Source: Halorubrum ruber (GTDB lineage: Archaea > Halobacteriota > Halobacteria > Halobacteriales > Haloferacaceae). From it: a stretch of DNA of 64,000 nucleotides. Below are positions 35,861 to 44,271 of the stretch, in pieces. The position numbers were made by a program, and so were the translations under genes. The notes below the pieces were generated by a model. That model saw only the letters and a program-made list of their open reading frames with translations, did not search any database and had not been told where the DNA came from. The stretch's first letter is position 1, and each line of letters opens with the position of its first letter. The stretch covers positions 1-64,000 of the forward strand of contig NZ_CP073695.1 of assembly GCF_018228765.1 (NCBI RefSeq), in the 5' to 3' direction.

Positions 35861-37932
35861 CCGTGGGGAGCCGGGACGATCGACGGTCGACGCTCGGTCG
35901 GCGGCCGCGGACGTTCGCCGTCGACGAGCGGGCGCGAGTGCCCTTCGCGCTGGTCGGCGTGCTGTTGCTCGTGACGAGTTCGGCGTACGCCGCGGGGCTC
36001 GCCGAGCAGGGGCTCGTCGGTGAAGATCGCCGCGTGGAGCGCGCGGTCGAGCGCGTTGACGCCGACGCCACCGCCGCGCTCAGGAGCGCGGCTCGAGAGG
36101 CCGCCCACGACGCGGCGGCGGAGCCGGTGACGCGCGCGCCGGGTGGATCGGGACCGGGGGCCGAAGCGGTCCGCGAGGAGTCCGCGTTCGAGGACGCGTT
36201 CCGGATTCGGCTCGCGCTCGCCGGGGCCGAGGCGTTGCGCGCGGTCGAGAGCGACGTCGGCGGCGTCGAGGCGAACGCCTCGCTCCCGCCGGTCGATTCG
36301 GTCGACGACCTCGTCGCGGCGCGCGAGCGGGTCAGCGTCGAACCGGCCGCGAACGGGACCGCGACGCGGGTCACCTTCGCGGGCGTCGCGACGACCGCGA
36401 CGCGGGACGGCCGAACGGTCGTGAACCGGACGCGGTCGCGGACGGTCACGGTCCCCGTGCCGACGCTTGCCGCCCACGAGCGGACCGAGCGGTTCGAGCG
36501 CCGGCTCAACCGCGGCCCGGTCGAAGGGCCCGGGCTCGGCAGACAGGTCACCGCTAGCCTCTACGCGATGGCGTGGGCCAGAGGGTACGGCCAGTACGCC
36601 GGCGCCCCGGTCGAGAACGTCGTCGCGAACCGCCACGTCGAGCTGTCGACGAACGCCGGGATCGTCCGCGTCCAGCGGGACGTGTTCGGGACCAGCGACC
36701 CCGACGCGCGCGGCGGCGTGGCCCGCGCGGCCGCCCGGACCGGCGTGACCGACCTGTTGTCTCCGACCGGCGTCCGCGAGGCCGCCTGGACGGACGCCGT
36801 CCTCGGAGCGCCGACCCCGACGGGGACGGGAGACAGCGAGGGAGGAACCCCAGCTTCGACCGGCGACGAGACGGCGAGCGAGGACGCCGCCTTCGATCCG
36901 GGCGCGGACGCGACGAGCGAGACCGCGTCGGTCGAGGTCGGGCACGCGGCCGACCGGGCCGCTACGCGCGTCCACGACGACCTCGAATCGATCGTGCGGG
37001 CGAGCCACCGCGTCAAGGCGACCGCGGAGACGGAGACGACCCGGGTGGCCGACGGCGGCCCCGTGACGCCGGATCGCCCCCGGTCGCTCCTCGACGAGCC
37101 GTGGCGACGGGTCGACACGTCAAGGACGGAGCGGATCCGGGTTGTCGACGGGAGCGACCTCCGAACGGGGACCGACGGTGAGACGGTGTCGGCCGGCGAG
37201 TCCGTGTCGTTCGGCGGCGCAACCCGGGAGGTCATCGTGGAGCGCGCCGCGACCGCAACGTGGGAGCGGCGGGTCGTCGAGCGGGGGCCGAACGGGACGG
37301 TACAGAACGTGCGCGTCGACCGCGCCGTGACGCGCGACGAGGCGACGGACCGGTACCGCGTCCGCGTGTCGGTGACCGGGACGTACGCGCCGCGAGACGA
37401 CGCGCCCGACAGGCCCACGGCGACGTTCGGCGCCGGTGAGGGCGGCGACATCGTCGGGCCGGACCTCGCGGACACCCCGGCGGCCGCGATGGCGGACCTG
37501 AACGTCGAGACGGACGGTGACGTGGATCGACTGGCGCGCGATGCCGTCGAAGGAGGCGACGAGACGCGGTCGACGGTCGTGTACGGCGACCGGTCGGACG
37601 CGGACGTAGACCGAATCGCGAGGGACGTCTCGTCGCTGTCGGAGCGCGTCCGCGAGATTGAGACCGAGGCGTCGATGGCGGACACCGCAGCCGGGAAGTC
37701 GACCCCGTACCGAGACCTCGCCGCGACCGTGCGCGACCGCCGGGACGCGCTCCGCGACGCCCCGTCGAGATACGACGGCGCAGTCGACCGAGGACGCGTC
37801 GCCGCCCGCGTCGCGTACCTCGACGCCGTGATCGCGGAGCTCGAATCGGCGTCCGAAGACAGGGAGGCGGCGACGGAGGGCGTGCTCGACCGCGTGAACG
37901 ACGCGTTCGGGGGCCGCCCGTCGGCGAGGTGA
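35857..37932 (+). CDS. Large pilus-locus surface protein, N-terminal part
   Basis: GTG 35857 overlaps the upstream stop (GTGA). The protein starts with a basic segment and a helix at about 27-48 (RVPFALVGVLLLVTSSAYAAG), then a ~640-residue extracytoplasmic region. It ends VNDAFGGRPSAR at 37932. The next frame begins at once (GTG 37929) and contains the rest of what looks like one protein. Adding one G to the GGGGG at 37909-37913 joins the two as AFGGPPVGEVIASREAAR, giving 1078 residues. Either this is a fourth G-run error or a coupled gene pair. No domain was recognised. Confidence 0.65.
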   Translation: MTVGSRDDRRSTLGRRPRTFAVDERARVPFALVGVLLLVTSSAYAAGLAEQGLVGEDRRVERAVERVDADATAALRSAAREAAHDAAAEPVTRAPGGSGPGAEAVREESAFEDAFRIRLALAGAEALRAVESDVGGVEANASLPPVDSVDDLVAARERVSVEPAANGTATRVTFAGVATTATRDGRTVVNRTRSRTVTVPVPTLAAHERTERFERRLNRGPVEGPGLGRQVTASLYAMAWARGYGQYAGAPVENVVANRHVELSTNAGIVRVQRDVFGTSDPDARGGVARAAARTGVTDLLSPTGVREAAWTDAVLGAPTPTGTGDSEGGTPASTGDETASEDAAFDPGADATSETASVEVGHAADRAATRVHDDLESIVRASHRVKATAETETTRVADGGPVTPDRPRSLLDEPWRRVDTSRTERIRVVDGSDLRTGTDGETVSAGESVSFGGATREVIVERAATATWERRVVERGPNGTVQNVRVDRAVTRDEATDRYRVRVSVTGTYAPRDDAPDRPTATFGAGEGGDIVGPDLADTPAAAMADLNVETDGDVDRLARDAVEGGDETRSTVVYGDRSDADVDRIARDVSSLSERVREIETEASMADTAAGKSTPYRDLAATVRDRRDALRDAPSRYDGAVDRGRVAARVAYLDAVIAELESASEDREAATEGVLDRVNDAFGGRPSAR

Positions 37933-39092
37933 TCGCCAGCCGCGAGGCCGCCCGCGACCCGGGAACCTACAGCGTCGGCGACGAGGGGCCGGGCGGCGCC
38001 GTCACGTTCGCCCCGGAAGGGTCGCCGGGGTACCTCCCGCGGACGGCGGTCGACGGCGAGCGCGTCGAAGGCGTCGACGGCACGACGACGCGACCGCTCG
38101 CGACCCGGAACGTGAACTACGTCACGCTCCCGTACAGCGACGTCTCGGGCGGCATCGCCGACCGGATCCTCGGCACCGACGACACGGTCCGTCTCGGCGT
38201 CGCCGGGCGGTCGCTCCTCGCGGCCGACGAGGCGCTCGCGGCGGCCGACGACGACGACCTGCGCGCCGACCGACGCGCGCTCGCCGGCCGGATCGACGCC
38301 TCGCTTGACCGCGTCGACGACGCGCTAGCGAACCGGCTCGCGGAGCGGACCGACCTCTCACGCGAAGAGCGGAACGCGGTGTTGGAGAACACTGCGGCCG
38401 AGTACGACTCGCTCGGCGAGAGGGCCGTCGCAGTCGGCGACGGCGAGTACGCGAACCGCGTCGCGAGCGAGGCGGCCCGGATCGGGGCCCTTTCGTCGGC
38501 CGGGCGGCTCGGGCTCGCGGCGCACCTCCGGGTCGCGACGCGCGAGGAGACGGGGCGGAACGCGGTCCGTGTTCCGGCCCGATTCGTCGACGAGACGACG
38601 GCCGCGTCCCGCGCGGTTCGCCGGAAGAAGGTCGAGTCGAAGATCGAATCCCGCGCCCAGAAGGCGGTCGCGTCGGTGCCGGACGAGCGTGTTCCGAAGC
38701 CCGTTCGGACCGTGGGAGCGGGACTTCCGGTCGCGCCCGTCCCCGGCTACTGGGTGGCGACGGTCAACGCGTGGAACGTGGAGGTGCGCGGGGAGTACCC
38801 GCGGTTCGCCCTCCGCGCGAACGTCGGGACGCCAGACCGCCCGTTCGAGTACGTCCGGGAACCCGGCGCGGTCAGCGTCGACGTGGACGGCGAGTCGGTC
38901 GCGCTCGGGAGGACCGAGCCGGTCGCGTTCGAGACGCGGACGGTCGTCGTCGTCGCCGTCCCCGCCGGGCCGCCGGGCGTCGGCGACGTCGGCGGAACGC
39001 GCGACGAGACCTCCGGCGGCTGGCCGTGCCCGGGGGCGCTGACCGCGTCGCCGGCGGAAAGCGACGACTGCGAGGCTGCGCAGGGGGACTGA
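37929..39092 (+). CDS. Large pilus-locus surface protein, C-terminal part
   Basis: The ~387-residue frame starts within the stop overlap of the preceding gene. Its first residues (VIASREAARDPGTYSVGDEG) lack a start-like signal or helix, which argues that it is the continuation of the preceding protein. It has a helical, coiled region at about 95-190, then a basic helix (VRRKKVESKIESRAQKAV), GYWVATVNAWNVEVRGEYPRF and a Cys-containing C terminus (GWPCPGAL...CEAAQGD). The function is unknown. It is probably exported or membrane-bound with the rest of the locus. Confidence 0.6.
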   Translation: MIASREAARDPGTYSVGDEGPGGAVTFAPEGSPGYLPRTAVDGERVEGVDGTTTRPLATRNVNYVTLPYSDVSGGIADRILGTDDTVRLGVAGRSLLAADEALAAADDDDLRADRRALAGRIDASLDRVDDALANRLAERTDLSREERNAVLENTAAEYDSLGERAVAVGDGEYANRVASEAARIGALSSAGRLGLAAHLRVATREETGRNAVRVPARFVDETTAASRAVRRKKVESKIESRAQKAVASVPDERVPKPVRTVGAGLPVAPVPGYWVATVNAWNVEVRGEYPRFALRANVGTPDRPFEYVREPGAVSVDVDGESVALGRTEPVAFETRTVVVVAVPAGPPGVGDVGGTRDETSGGWPCPGALTASPAESDDCEAAQGD

Positions 39093-39151
39093 CGGGCGCC
39101 GTTGAGGCCGCCGACCGCAGCCGTTTTGAGACACGGCAACCGAGTGGCGGT

Positions 39152-39607
39152 ATGTTCCACGAGGTCGTCGACGGCCGCGGAGCCGGACCCGACGTCGACG
39201 CCGACGAACCGGCGGCGGCGGATCTGCTCGCCGCCTTCGAAACGATGGTATCGGAGGCGGCGGCGGCGAGCGTCGATGGCGACCGGCTCGTCGACGAGGT
39301 CGGACTGTCCAAGACGGACGCGAACGCCGTCCGCGACGGGGACGTCGCGGCGCTCTCGCTCGCGGACGCGACGGCCGTCCTCGCGGCGGCGAACCCGGAC
39401 CGCGACGCCGACGCGATGGTGGCGGAGGTCCGTGATCACCTGCTGATGGGGATGGCGACCGCCGTCCTCGACGTCGACGCGATCGCCGCGAAGATCGACG
39501 CCGACCTCACCGGTCAAGAGGTCCAGCAGGCGCTGGAGGGGCGGACGACGATGACCCTCGGACAGCTCGCTGAGATCCTCGCGGTCATCGAGCGCCGGAA
39601 GCCATGA
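39152..39607 (+). CDS. DUF5791 family protein
   Basis: The 151-residue helical protein starts MFHEVVDG. Its core, DHLLMGMATAVLDVDAIA then DLTGQEVQQALEGRTTMTLGQLAEI, is one I recognise as the haloarchaeal DUF5791 family. An HTH-like middle part (LVDEVGLSKTDANAVRDGDVAALSLADATAVL) could bind DNA, but this is unproven. It overlaps the next gene as ATGA, so the two are coupled. Confidence 0.7.
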   Translation: MFHEVVDGRGAGPDVDADEPAAADLLAAFETMVSEAAAASVDGDRLVDEVGLSKTDANAVRDGDVAALSLADATAVLAAANPDRDADAMVAEVRDHLLMGMATAVLDVDAIAAKIDADLTGQEVQQALEGRTTMTLGQLAEILAVIERRKP

Positions 39608-40506
39608 GGGTCGTCGTCGTCGGCTGCGGCTACGTCGGGCTGGCGCTCGCGGCCCAGCTCGACTCCCGGGGGCACGCAGTGACGGGCGTTCGGCGGTCCA
39701 AGGCCGGGCTGGACGCGGTCGACGCCGTCGCCCCCGACGTCGAGGCCGTCCGCGCGGACGCGACCGACCCGTCGTCGCTATCGGCGCTGCCGGACGCGGA
39801 CGCGGTCGTCTTCGCGGCCAGTTCCGGCAGCCGCGGCGCCGACGCGGCGCGGGAGGTGTACGTCGACGGACTGGCGAACGTCGTCGACGAGTACGGCTCG
39901 CGGTCCACTCCGCCGGACCGATTAGTGTACACCTCCTCGACGGGCGTGTACGGCGACCACGACGGCGGCTGGGTCGACGAGGAGACGCCGGTCGAGCCGA
40001 CCACTGAGAAGACCCGGGTCCTCGCCGAGGCCGAGCGGATCGCGACCGAGCGCGCGGCCGACACCGGGATAGACGGGACCGTCGTCAGGTTCGCGGGGCT
40101 GTACGGCCCGGATCGATACCGGCTGGAGCGGTACGTGGAGGGGCCGGTGACAGCCGGGTACTTGAACATGGTCCACCGCGCGGACGCCGCGGGGTCGATC
40201 CGACACCTGCTGGAGACGGACCGCGCGCGCGACCGCGTCGTCCTCGTCGTCGACGACGAGCCGGTCGACAAGCACGCGTTCGCCGACTGGCTCGCGGACG
40301 CCTGCGGCGTCCCGCGCCCGGAGAAGCTGTCGAAGGACGAGCGGATCACGGCCGGCGACCTCTCCGCGGCCGCCGAGCGCCGGATCCGAACGAGCAAGCG
40401 GTGTTCGAACGCGCTGCTCCGCGAGCTCGGCTACGAGTTCGTCCACCCGACGTTCCGGTCGGGGTACCGCGACGCCGTGCGCGCGTACCGGGCGCGGACC
40501 GAGTAG
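39604..40506 (+). CDS. NAD(P)-dependent epimerase/dehydratase (extended SDR)
   Basis: The 300-residue protein starts with the Rossmann dinucleotide loop VVVGCGYVGLALAAQL (GxGxxG) at residues 4-19. The SDR middle, VYTSSTGVYGDHDGGWVDE, contains Ser-Thr and Tyr of the active-site region, and RFAGLYGPDRYRLE is a typical substrate-binding loop. The catalytic YxxxK is not canonical: ...VEPTTEKTRVLAE replaces it, as in YbjS/YeeZ-like SDRs. It is probably a sugar-nucleotide or related dehydratase, and the substrate is unknown. ATG 39604 overlaps the DUF5791 stop. Confidence 0.8.
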   Translation: MRVVVVGCGYVGLALAAQLDSRGHAVTGVRRSKAGLDAVDAVAPDVEAVRADATDPSSLSALPDADAVVFAASSGSRGADAAREVYVDGLANVVDEYGSRSTPPDRLVYTSSTGVYGDHDGGWVDEETPVEPTTEKTRVLAEAERIATERAADTGIDGTVVRFAGLYGPDRYRLERYVEGPVTAGYLNMVHRADAAGSIRHLLETDRARDRVVLVVDDEPVDKHAFADWLADACGVPRPEKLSKDERITAGDLSAAAERRIRTSKRCSNALLRELGYEFVHPTFRSGYRDAVRAYRARTE

Positions 40507-40630
40507 CGCGCCCCGGCCGGATGGTGACCGTTTCGGCGTGTAAACGCCCGAAAACGGCCGATTTCCGTCGGTTCAGCTCCGTCGGAACGGTAACGAACCT
40601 TCATGTGTCGGGAGCGATTCGCCACTACCC

Positions 40631-41806
40631 ATGCGAGCGATGAGCGCGGTCGGCGACCGGTTCTCGCAGGCGGAGGCCATGGCCCGAGAGAATCCCGAAC
40701 TCGCCGTCGCCGCGGCGCTCGTCGTCCTGATCGCCGTCGCGGCCGTGGTGGTGGTGCTGCGGTCCCGGCGCACGCCGGGGGTGCGGTTCCGCCGACTGCT
40801 GGCCGACGAAGACGAGATAACGGTGTTGATGCACCCGAACCCGGACCCCGACGCGATGTCGGCCGCAGTCGGGGTCGCCTCGCTCGCCGACCAGGTGGAC
40901 GTCGACGCGACCGTCCAGTACCCCGGCCAGATCCGTCACCAGGAGAACCGGGCGTTCCGGACCGTCCTCGACCTCGACTTGGAGCCGATCGAACACGTGA
41001 GCGACCTCGCGGCGGAGTCGGTCGTCTTAGTCGACCACAACGAGCCGCGAGGGTTCGCCGGCGCCGACGGCGTGTTGCCGACGGCGGTCGTCGACCACCA
41101 CCCCGGGGACGGCGCCGGCGAGTCGTTCACCGACGTGCGGACGGACTACGGCGCGACCGCGTCGGTCGTCGCCGAGTACTTCCAGGACAACGACGCCGTC
41201 CCCGTGCCCCCCGACAAGCACGCGAGCGAGACGGCGAGCGCCCTGACGCTGTCGACTGACACGGCAACCGGGCTGCTGTACGGGATCTTGGCCGACACGA
41301 AACACCTCACTGTCGGCGCCAGCGAGCCCGACTTCGCGGCGGCCGCCTACCTCTACCCCGGCGTCGACCAGGACCGGCTCGACCGCATCGCGAACCCCGC
41401 GGTCGACGCGGAGGTGCTGGAGGTGAAGGCCCGGGCGATCGCGGGACGCCGCATCGAGGGGTCGTTTGGGGTCGCCGACGTCGGCGGCGTGAACAACGTC
41501 GACGCGATCCCGCAGGCGGCGGACGAGCTGATCCAGCTCGAGGGAGTCAGCGCCGTCGTGGTGATCGGCGAGCGGGACGGCACCGTCCACCTCTCGGGGC
41601 GGTCGCGCGACGACCGGGTCCACATGGGCAACGCGATCGCGGCGGTGTTAGACGACGTCGACAACGGGAACGGCGGGGGCCACTCCCGGATGGGCGGCGG
41701 GACGATCCAACCGAACGTCGACCCCACCGGGGAGGGAGAGCCGGAGACCGTCGACCGCGACGCCCTCGCCGACGGGCTGTTCCGGGCGATGGCGGGCGAC
41801 GTGTGA
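40631..41806 (+). CDS. Membrane-anchored DHH/DHHA1 phosphoesterase
   Basis: The 391-residue protein has a membrane helix at about 23-44 (ELAVAAALVVLIAVAAVVVVL) followed by a DHH domain with MHPNPDPDAM (~66-75), VLVDHNEP, VDHHPGD (DHH at 155-157) and ILADTKHLTVG, then a DHHA1 domain with GGGHSRMGGG. All metal-binding Asp/His are present. Related enzymes are RecJ-like nucleases, nanoRNases and c-di-AMP phosphodiesterases. The membrane anchor resembles GdpP-type enzymes, but it lacks PAS/GGDEF-like domains. A second-messenger or oligonucleotide hydrolase is inferred. The ATG at 40640 (MSAVGD) is an alternative start. Confidence 0.8.
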   Translation: MRAMSAVGDRFSQAEAMARENPELAVAAALVVLIAVAAVVVVLRSRRTPGVRFRRLLADEDEITVLMHPNPDPDAMSAAVGVASLADQVDVDATVQYPGQIRHQENRAFRTVLDLDLEPIEHVSDLAAESVVLVDHNEPRGFAGADGVLPTAVVDHHPGDGAGESFTDVRTDYGATASVVAEYFQDNDAVPVPPDKHASETASALTLSTDTATGLLYGILADTKHLTVGASEPDFAAAAYLYPGVDQDRLDRIANPAVDAEVLEVKARAIAGRRIEGSFGVADVGGVNNVDAIPQAADELIQLEGVSAVVVIGERDGTVHLSGRSRDDRVHMGNAIAAVLDDVDNGNGGGHSRMGGGTIQPNVDPTGEGEPETVDRDALADGLFRAMAGDV

Positions 41807-41896
41807 TCGGTGACCGACCCGGGCGGCCGCGCGCCACAGACGTCCGCGGCGGACGCGAGCGCCCGGATTTAACTTCCGGGCCGCGGTACCTCCGGT

Positions 41897-42028
41897 ATGA
41901 ACGTCGCTGACGCGCTCGACGACGGATGGCTCGCGCTCGCCGGCGTCGGCGCGGGCTACGCGCTCGCGGCCGGACTGGTGTTCCTGCTGGTTTTCGCGGT
42001 CCCGTCCCTCGCGGTCGCGGGGCTGTGA
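41897..42028 (+). CDS. 43-residue single-span membrane microprotein
   Basis: The frame MNVADALDDGWLALAGVGAG... contains one hydrophobic helix (LAAGLVFLLVFAVPSLAV) and ends at TGA 42028. Upstream, ggatttaac at 41865-41873 is a possible TATA box about 28 bases before the ATG. Codon use is native. It is convergent with the PAN gene. The function is unknown, and the assignment rests only on composition and promoter spacing. Confidence 0.5.
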   Translation: MNVADALDDGWLALAGVGAGYALAAGLVFLLVFAVPSLAVAGL

Positions 42029-42089
42029 GGACGGTCGAGAGAGAAATCGAGTCGACGGCGGCTTCCGGATCGGAGCGAAGACGACCGGA

Positions 42090-43307
42090 TCAGGCGAACG
42101 CCAGCGAGTCGTCGGCGCTCGTCTCCTCGTCCTTGCTGAGCTTCTCGTGGGCCTCGAGGAAGTCGTCGAGGGTGACCTCCGTGCGGTCGTCGCGGATGGC
42201 GAACATCCCTGCCTCGGTACACATCGCCTTGATGTCGGCGCCGGAGGCGTCGGGGGTCAGCTCGGCCAGCTCGGCGAAGTCGACGCCGTCGGCGAGGTTC
42301 ATGTTGCGGGTGTGGATCTGGAAGATGATCTCGCGGCCCTCGGTCTCCGGCTTGGGCACCTCGATGAGACGGTCGAAGCGGCCGGGGCGGAGGATGGCGG
42401 GGTCGAGCATGTCGAAGCGGTTGGTCGCGGCGATGATGCGGACCTCGCCGCGCTCGTCGAACCCGTCCATCTCGGAGAGCAGCTGCATCATCGTCCGCTG
42501 GACCTCGGCGTCGCCCGAGGTCTTCGAGTCCGTCCGCTTCGAGGCGATCGCGTCGATCTCGTCGATGAAGAGGACGGCGGGCTGGTTCTCGCGGGCGACC
42601 TCGAAGAGGTCCCGGACCAGCTTCGCGCCCTCGCCGATGAACTTGTGCACCAGTTCGGAGCCGGCCATCTTGATGAACGTCGCGTCCGTCTCGTTGGCGA
42701 CGGCCTTCGCGAGCATCGTCTTGCCCGTCCCCGGCGGGCCGTACAGGAGCACGCCGCTCGGGGGCGTGATACCCACGTCCTCGAACATGTCGGGGTGTTC
42801 CAGCGGCATCTCGACGGTCTCGCGGACCTCCTGCATCTGGTCTTCGAGCCCGCCGATGTCGGCGTAGGTGACGTCCGGGGAGTGCTCGACCTGCATGACG
42901 CGGGCGCGGACATCGGTCTCCTTCTCTAACTTCTTGACCACCGACAGCGAGTTGTTGACCGCGACGCGGTCATCGGGGTCGAGCTTCTCGCGCATCTCGT
43001 CGGTAATCTCGGTGAGCGCCTCCTGGTTGTTCCCGTGCTGTTTGATGACGGCGCCGTCGGGAGTGATCTCTTGGACCGTCGCCACGAACAGCGGGGACTG
43101 CTTCAGCTTCTTGTTCTCGTGGGTGAGCCGTTCGAGCTTCTGCTGGTACTTGTTGTTCTCCGCGTTGGCGTCGAGGAGCTTGTCGCGCATCTCCTCGTTC
43201 TGGGACTCGAGCACGTCGAGCCGCTCCTGTAAGGAGTCGATCTTCTCCTGTTTCGACGCCGCTCCCTCGTCGTAGGGCATATCGACGTCGTCGACCGTGT
43301 CGCTCAT
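42090..43307 (-). CDS. panA: Proteasome-activating nucleotidase PAN (AAA+ ATPase)
   Basis: The 405-residue unfoldase feeds substrates to the 20S proteasome. It has an N-terminal coiled coil at about 17-70, an OB domain at about 72-135, Walker A GPPGTGKT at 190-197, Walker B AVLFIDEID at 244-252 and the second region of homology ATNRFDMLDPAILRPGRFDR. The C terminus ends LAFA, so the HbYX proteasome-docking motif is an AFA variant with Phe replacing Tyr. ATG 43307 fits the conserved MSDTV start. The divergent winged-helix gene shares its upstream region. Confidence 0.94.
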   Translation of the reverse strand: MSDTVDDVDMPYDEGAASKQEKIDSLQERLDVLESQNEEMRDKLLDANAENNKYQQKLERLTHENKKLKQSPLFVATVQEITPDGAVIKQHGNNQEALTEITDEMREKLDPDDRVAVNNSLSVVKKLEKETDVRARVMQVEHSPDVTYADIGGLEDQMQEVRETVEMPLEHPDMFEDVGITPPSGVLLYGPPGTGKTMLAKAVANETDATFIKMAGSELVHKFIGEGAKLVRDLFEVARENQPAVLFIDEIDAIASKRTDSKTSGDAEVQRTMMQLLSEMDGFDERGEVRIIAATNRFDMLDPAILRPGRFDRLIEVPKPETEGREIIFQIHTRNMNLADGVDFAELAELTPDASGADIKAMCTEAGMFAIRDDRTEVTLDDFLEAHEKLSKDEETSADDSLAFA

Positions 43308-43500
43308 TGTGTTTATTAAAGCGTCTCGCGGATAAGAGGCTTCGGGTGGGGGCACGACAGGGGCGTACCGCCAACAAGACGCCGAACAGCGGCGGTCTGC
43401 GTCCGCGACTATCGGTACCGTTGGCCGCCGGTTTATGATTGAAAGTAATTAAAATGGATAGTAAATATTATCAAATAGCATGACGACGATCAGACCACGC

Positions 43501-43764
43501 ATGAGCACGACCGACGCCGTTACCGCCGACGACGGGACCGCGGACCGCTGGGCGGCCGTTCGCGACCTCCCGCCGAGCGCGAAGTTAGTCGCGAAGGTGT
43601 TAGATTACAACGACACGCTGACCCAGAGCGAATTAGCCGAGGAGACGCTGCTCCCGCCCCGGACCGTCCGCTACGCGCTGTCGCGGCTCGAAGAGGAGGG
43701 CGTCGTCGACTCGCGGTTCTCCTTCACGGACGCGCGAAAGCGACTCTACTCGCTGGGTATCTGA
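43501..43764 (+). CDS. Winged-helix (MarR-like) transcriptional regulator
   Basis: The 87-residue, one-domain protein contains SAKLVAKVLDYNDTLTQSELAEETLLPPRTVRYALSRLEEEGVVDSRFSFTDARKRLYSL, a complete winged helix. Such tiny MarR-like regulators are common in haloarchaea. I chose ATG 43501 (MSTTDAV) as start because the family begins there; ATG 43480 is an in-frame alternative. The upstream region is AT-rich (gtaaatattatcaaat, 43461-43476), which puts a TATA box 25-30 bases before 43501 and supports the shorter form. Target genes are unknown. Confidence 0.75.
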   Translation: MSTTDAVTADDGTADRWAAVRDLPPSAKLVAKVLDYNDTLTQSELAEETLLPPRTVRYALSRLEEEGVVDSRFSFTDARKRLYSLGI

Positions 43765-43857
43765 TCGGGAGCGAACGAGCGAACGGGTAAGCGACAGCCG
43801 CCGCGTCGAGGGGAGACGGCCGCGACGATTTATATCCGATACCGCGCCAGTTGGCCC

Positions 43858-44271
43858 GTGGTCTCGACTACCGCCGTCAAGCGCGCCCTGGCCGCGCTCG
43901 CGACGCGCACCGACACCGCGAGACGCCCGTACGTCGCCGTGATCGACGAGGCGGACGCCGCGCGAACCGACCTGCGGCGCGCGGCCGGGTTCGTCGACGC
44001 CGTCGGGCTGGACCGGCTGGCGGACGCGATCGACGCCGCGGAGCGCGCGGGCGACGAGGCCGCCGCCGAGCGGGGACGCGACGCGCTCGCCGAGTATCGG
44101 GCGTTTCGACGCGCGGCGGCGGGCGACGCCGACGAGAGCGATGCCGACGAGCGCGCCGGTGTCTCCCGGTGGGGCCGCGACACCGACCGCGAAGCGGAGC
44201 GCGGCCCCGACCACTTCCGCTCCGGCCCCGGAATCCCTAAGCCGGGCACCGGCCAAGACCCGTCCAGATGA
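43858..44271 (+). CDS. Haloarchaeal conserved protein preceding mre11
   Basis: The 137-residue protein has a helical N-terminal half (VKRALAALATRTDTARRPYVAVIDEADAARTDLRRAA) and an acidic linker, then a C-terminal Gly/Pro/Arg segment ([18 protein letters not shown]). No enzymatic motif is evident. Its stop overlaps the mre11 start (ATGA), so it is coupled to DNA repair genes and may assist them (inference). The start is GTG 43858, with gatttatatcc at 43827-43837 as TATA box about 25 bases upstream. Confidence 0.65.
   Translation: MVSTTAVKRALAALATRTDTARRPYVAVIDEADAARTDLRRAAGFVDAVGLDRLADAIDAAERAGDEAAAERGRDALAEYRAFRRAAAGDADESDADERAGVSRWGRDTDREAERGPDHFRSGPGIPKPGTGQDPSR

Noticed and set aside
37909-37932. 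Programmed frameshifting at G-runs
   Set aside because: No slippery heptamer with a shared downstream structure, and the sites are in unrelated genes. Sequence error is simpler.
43308-43479. Origin of replication in the AT-rich PAN/winged-helix gap
   Set aside because: There are no repeated origin boxes and no orc1/cdc6 gene nearby. The AT-richness is explained by two divergent promoters.
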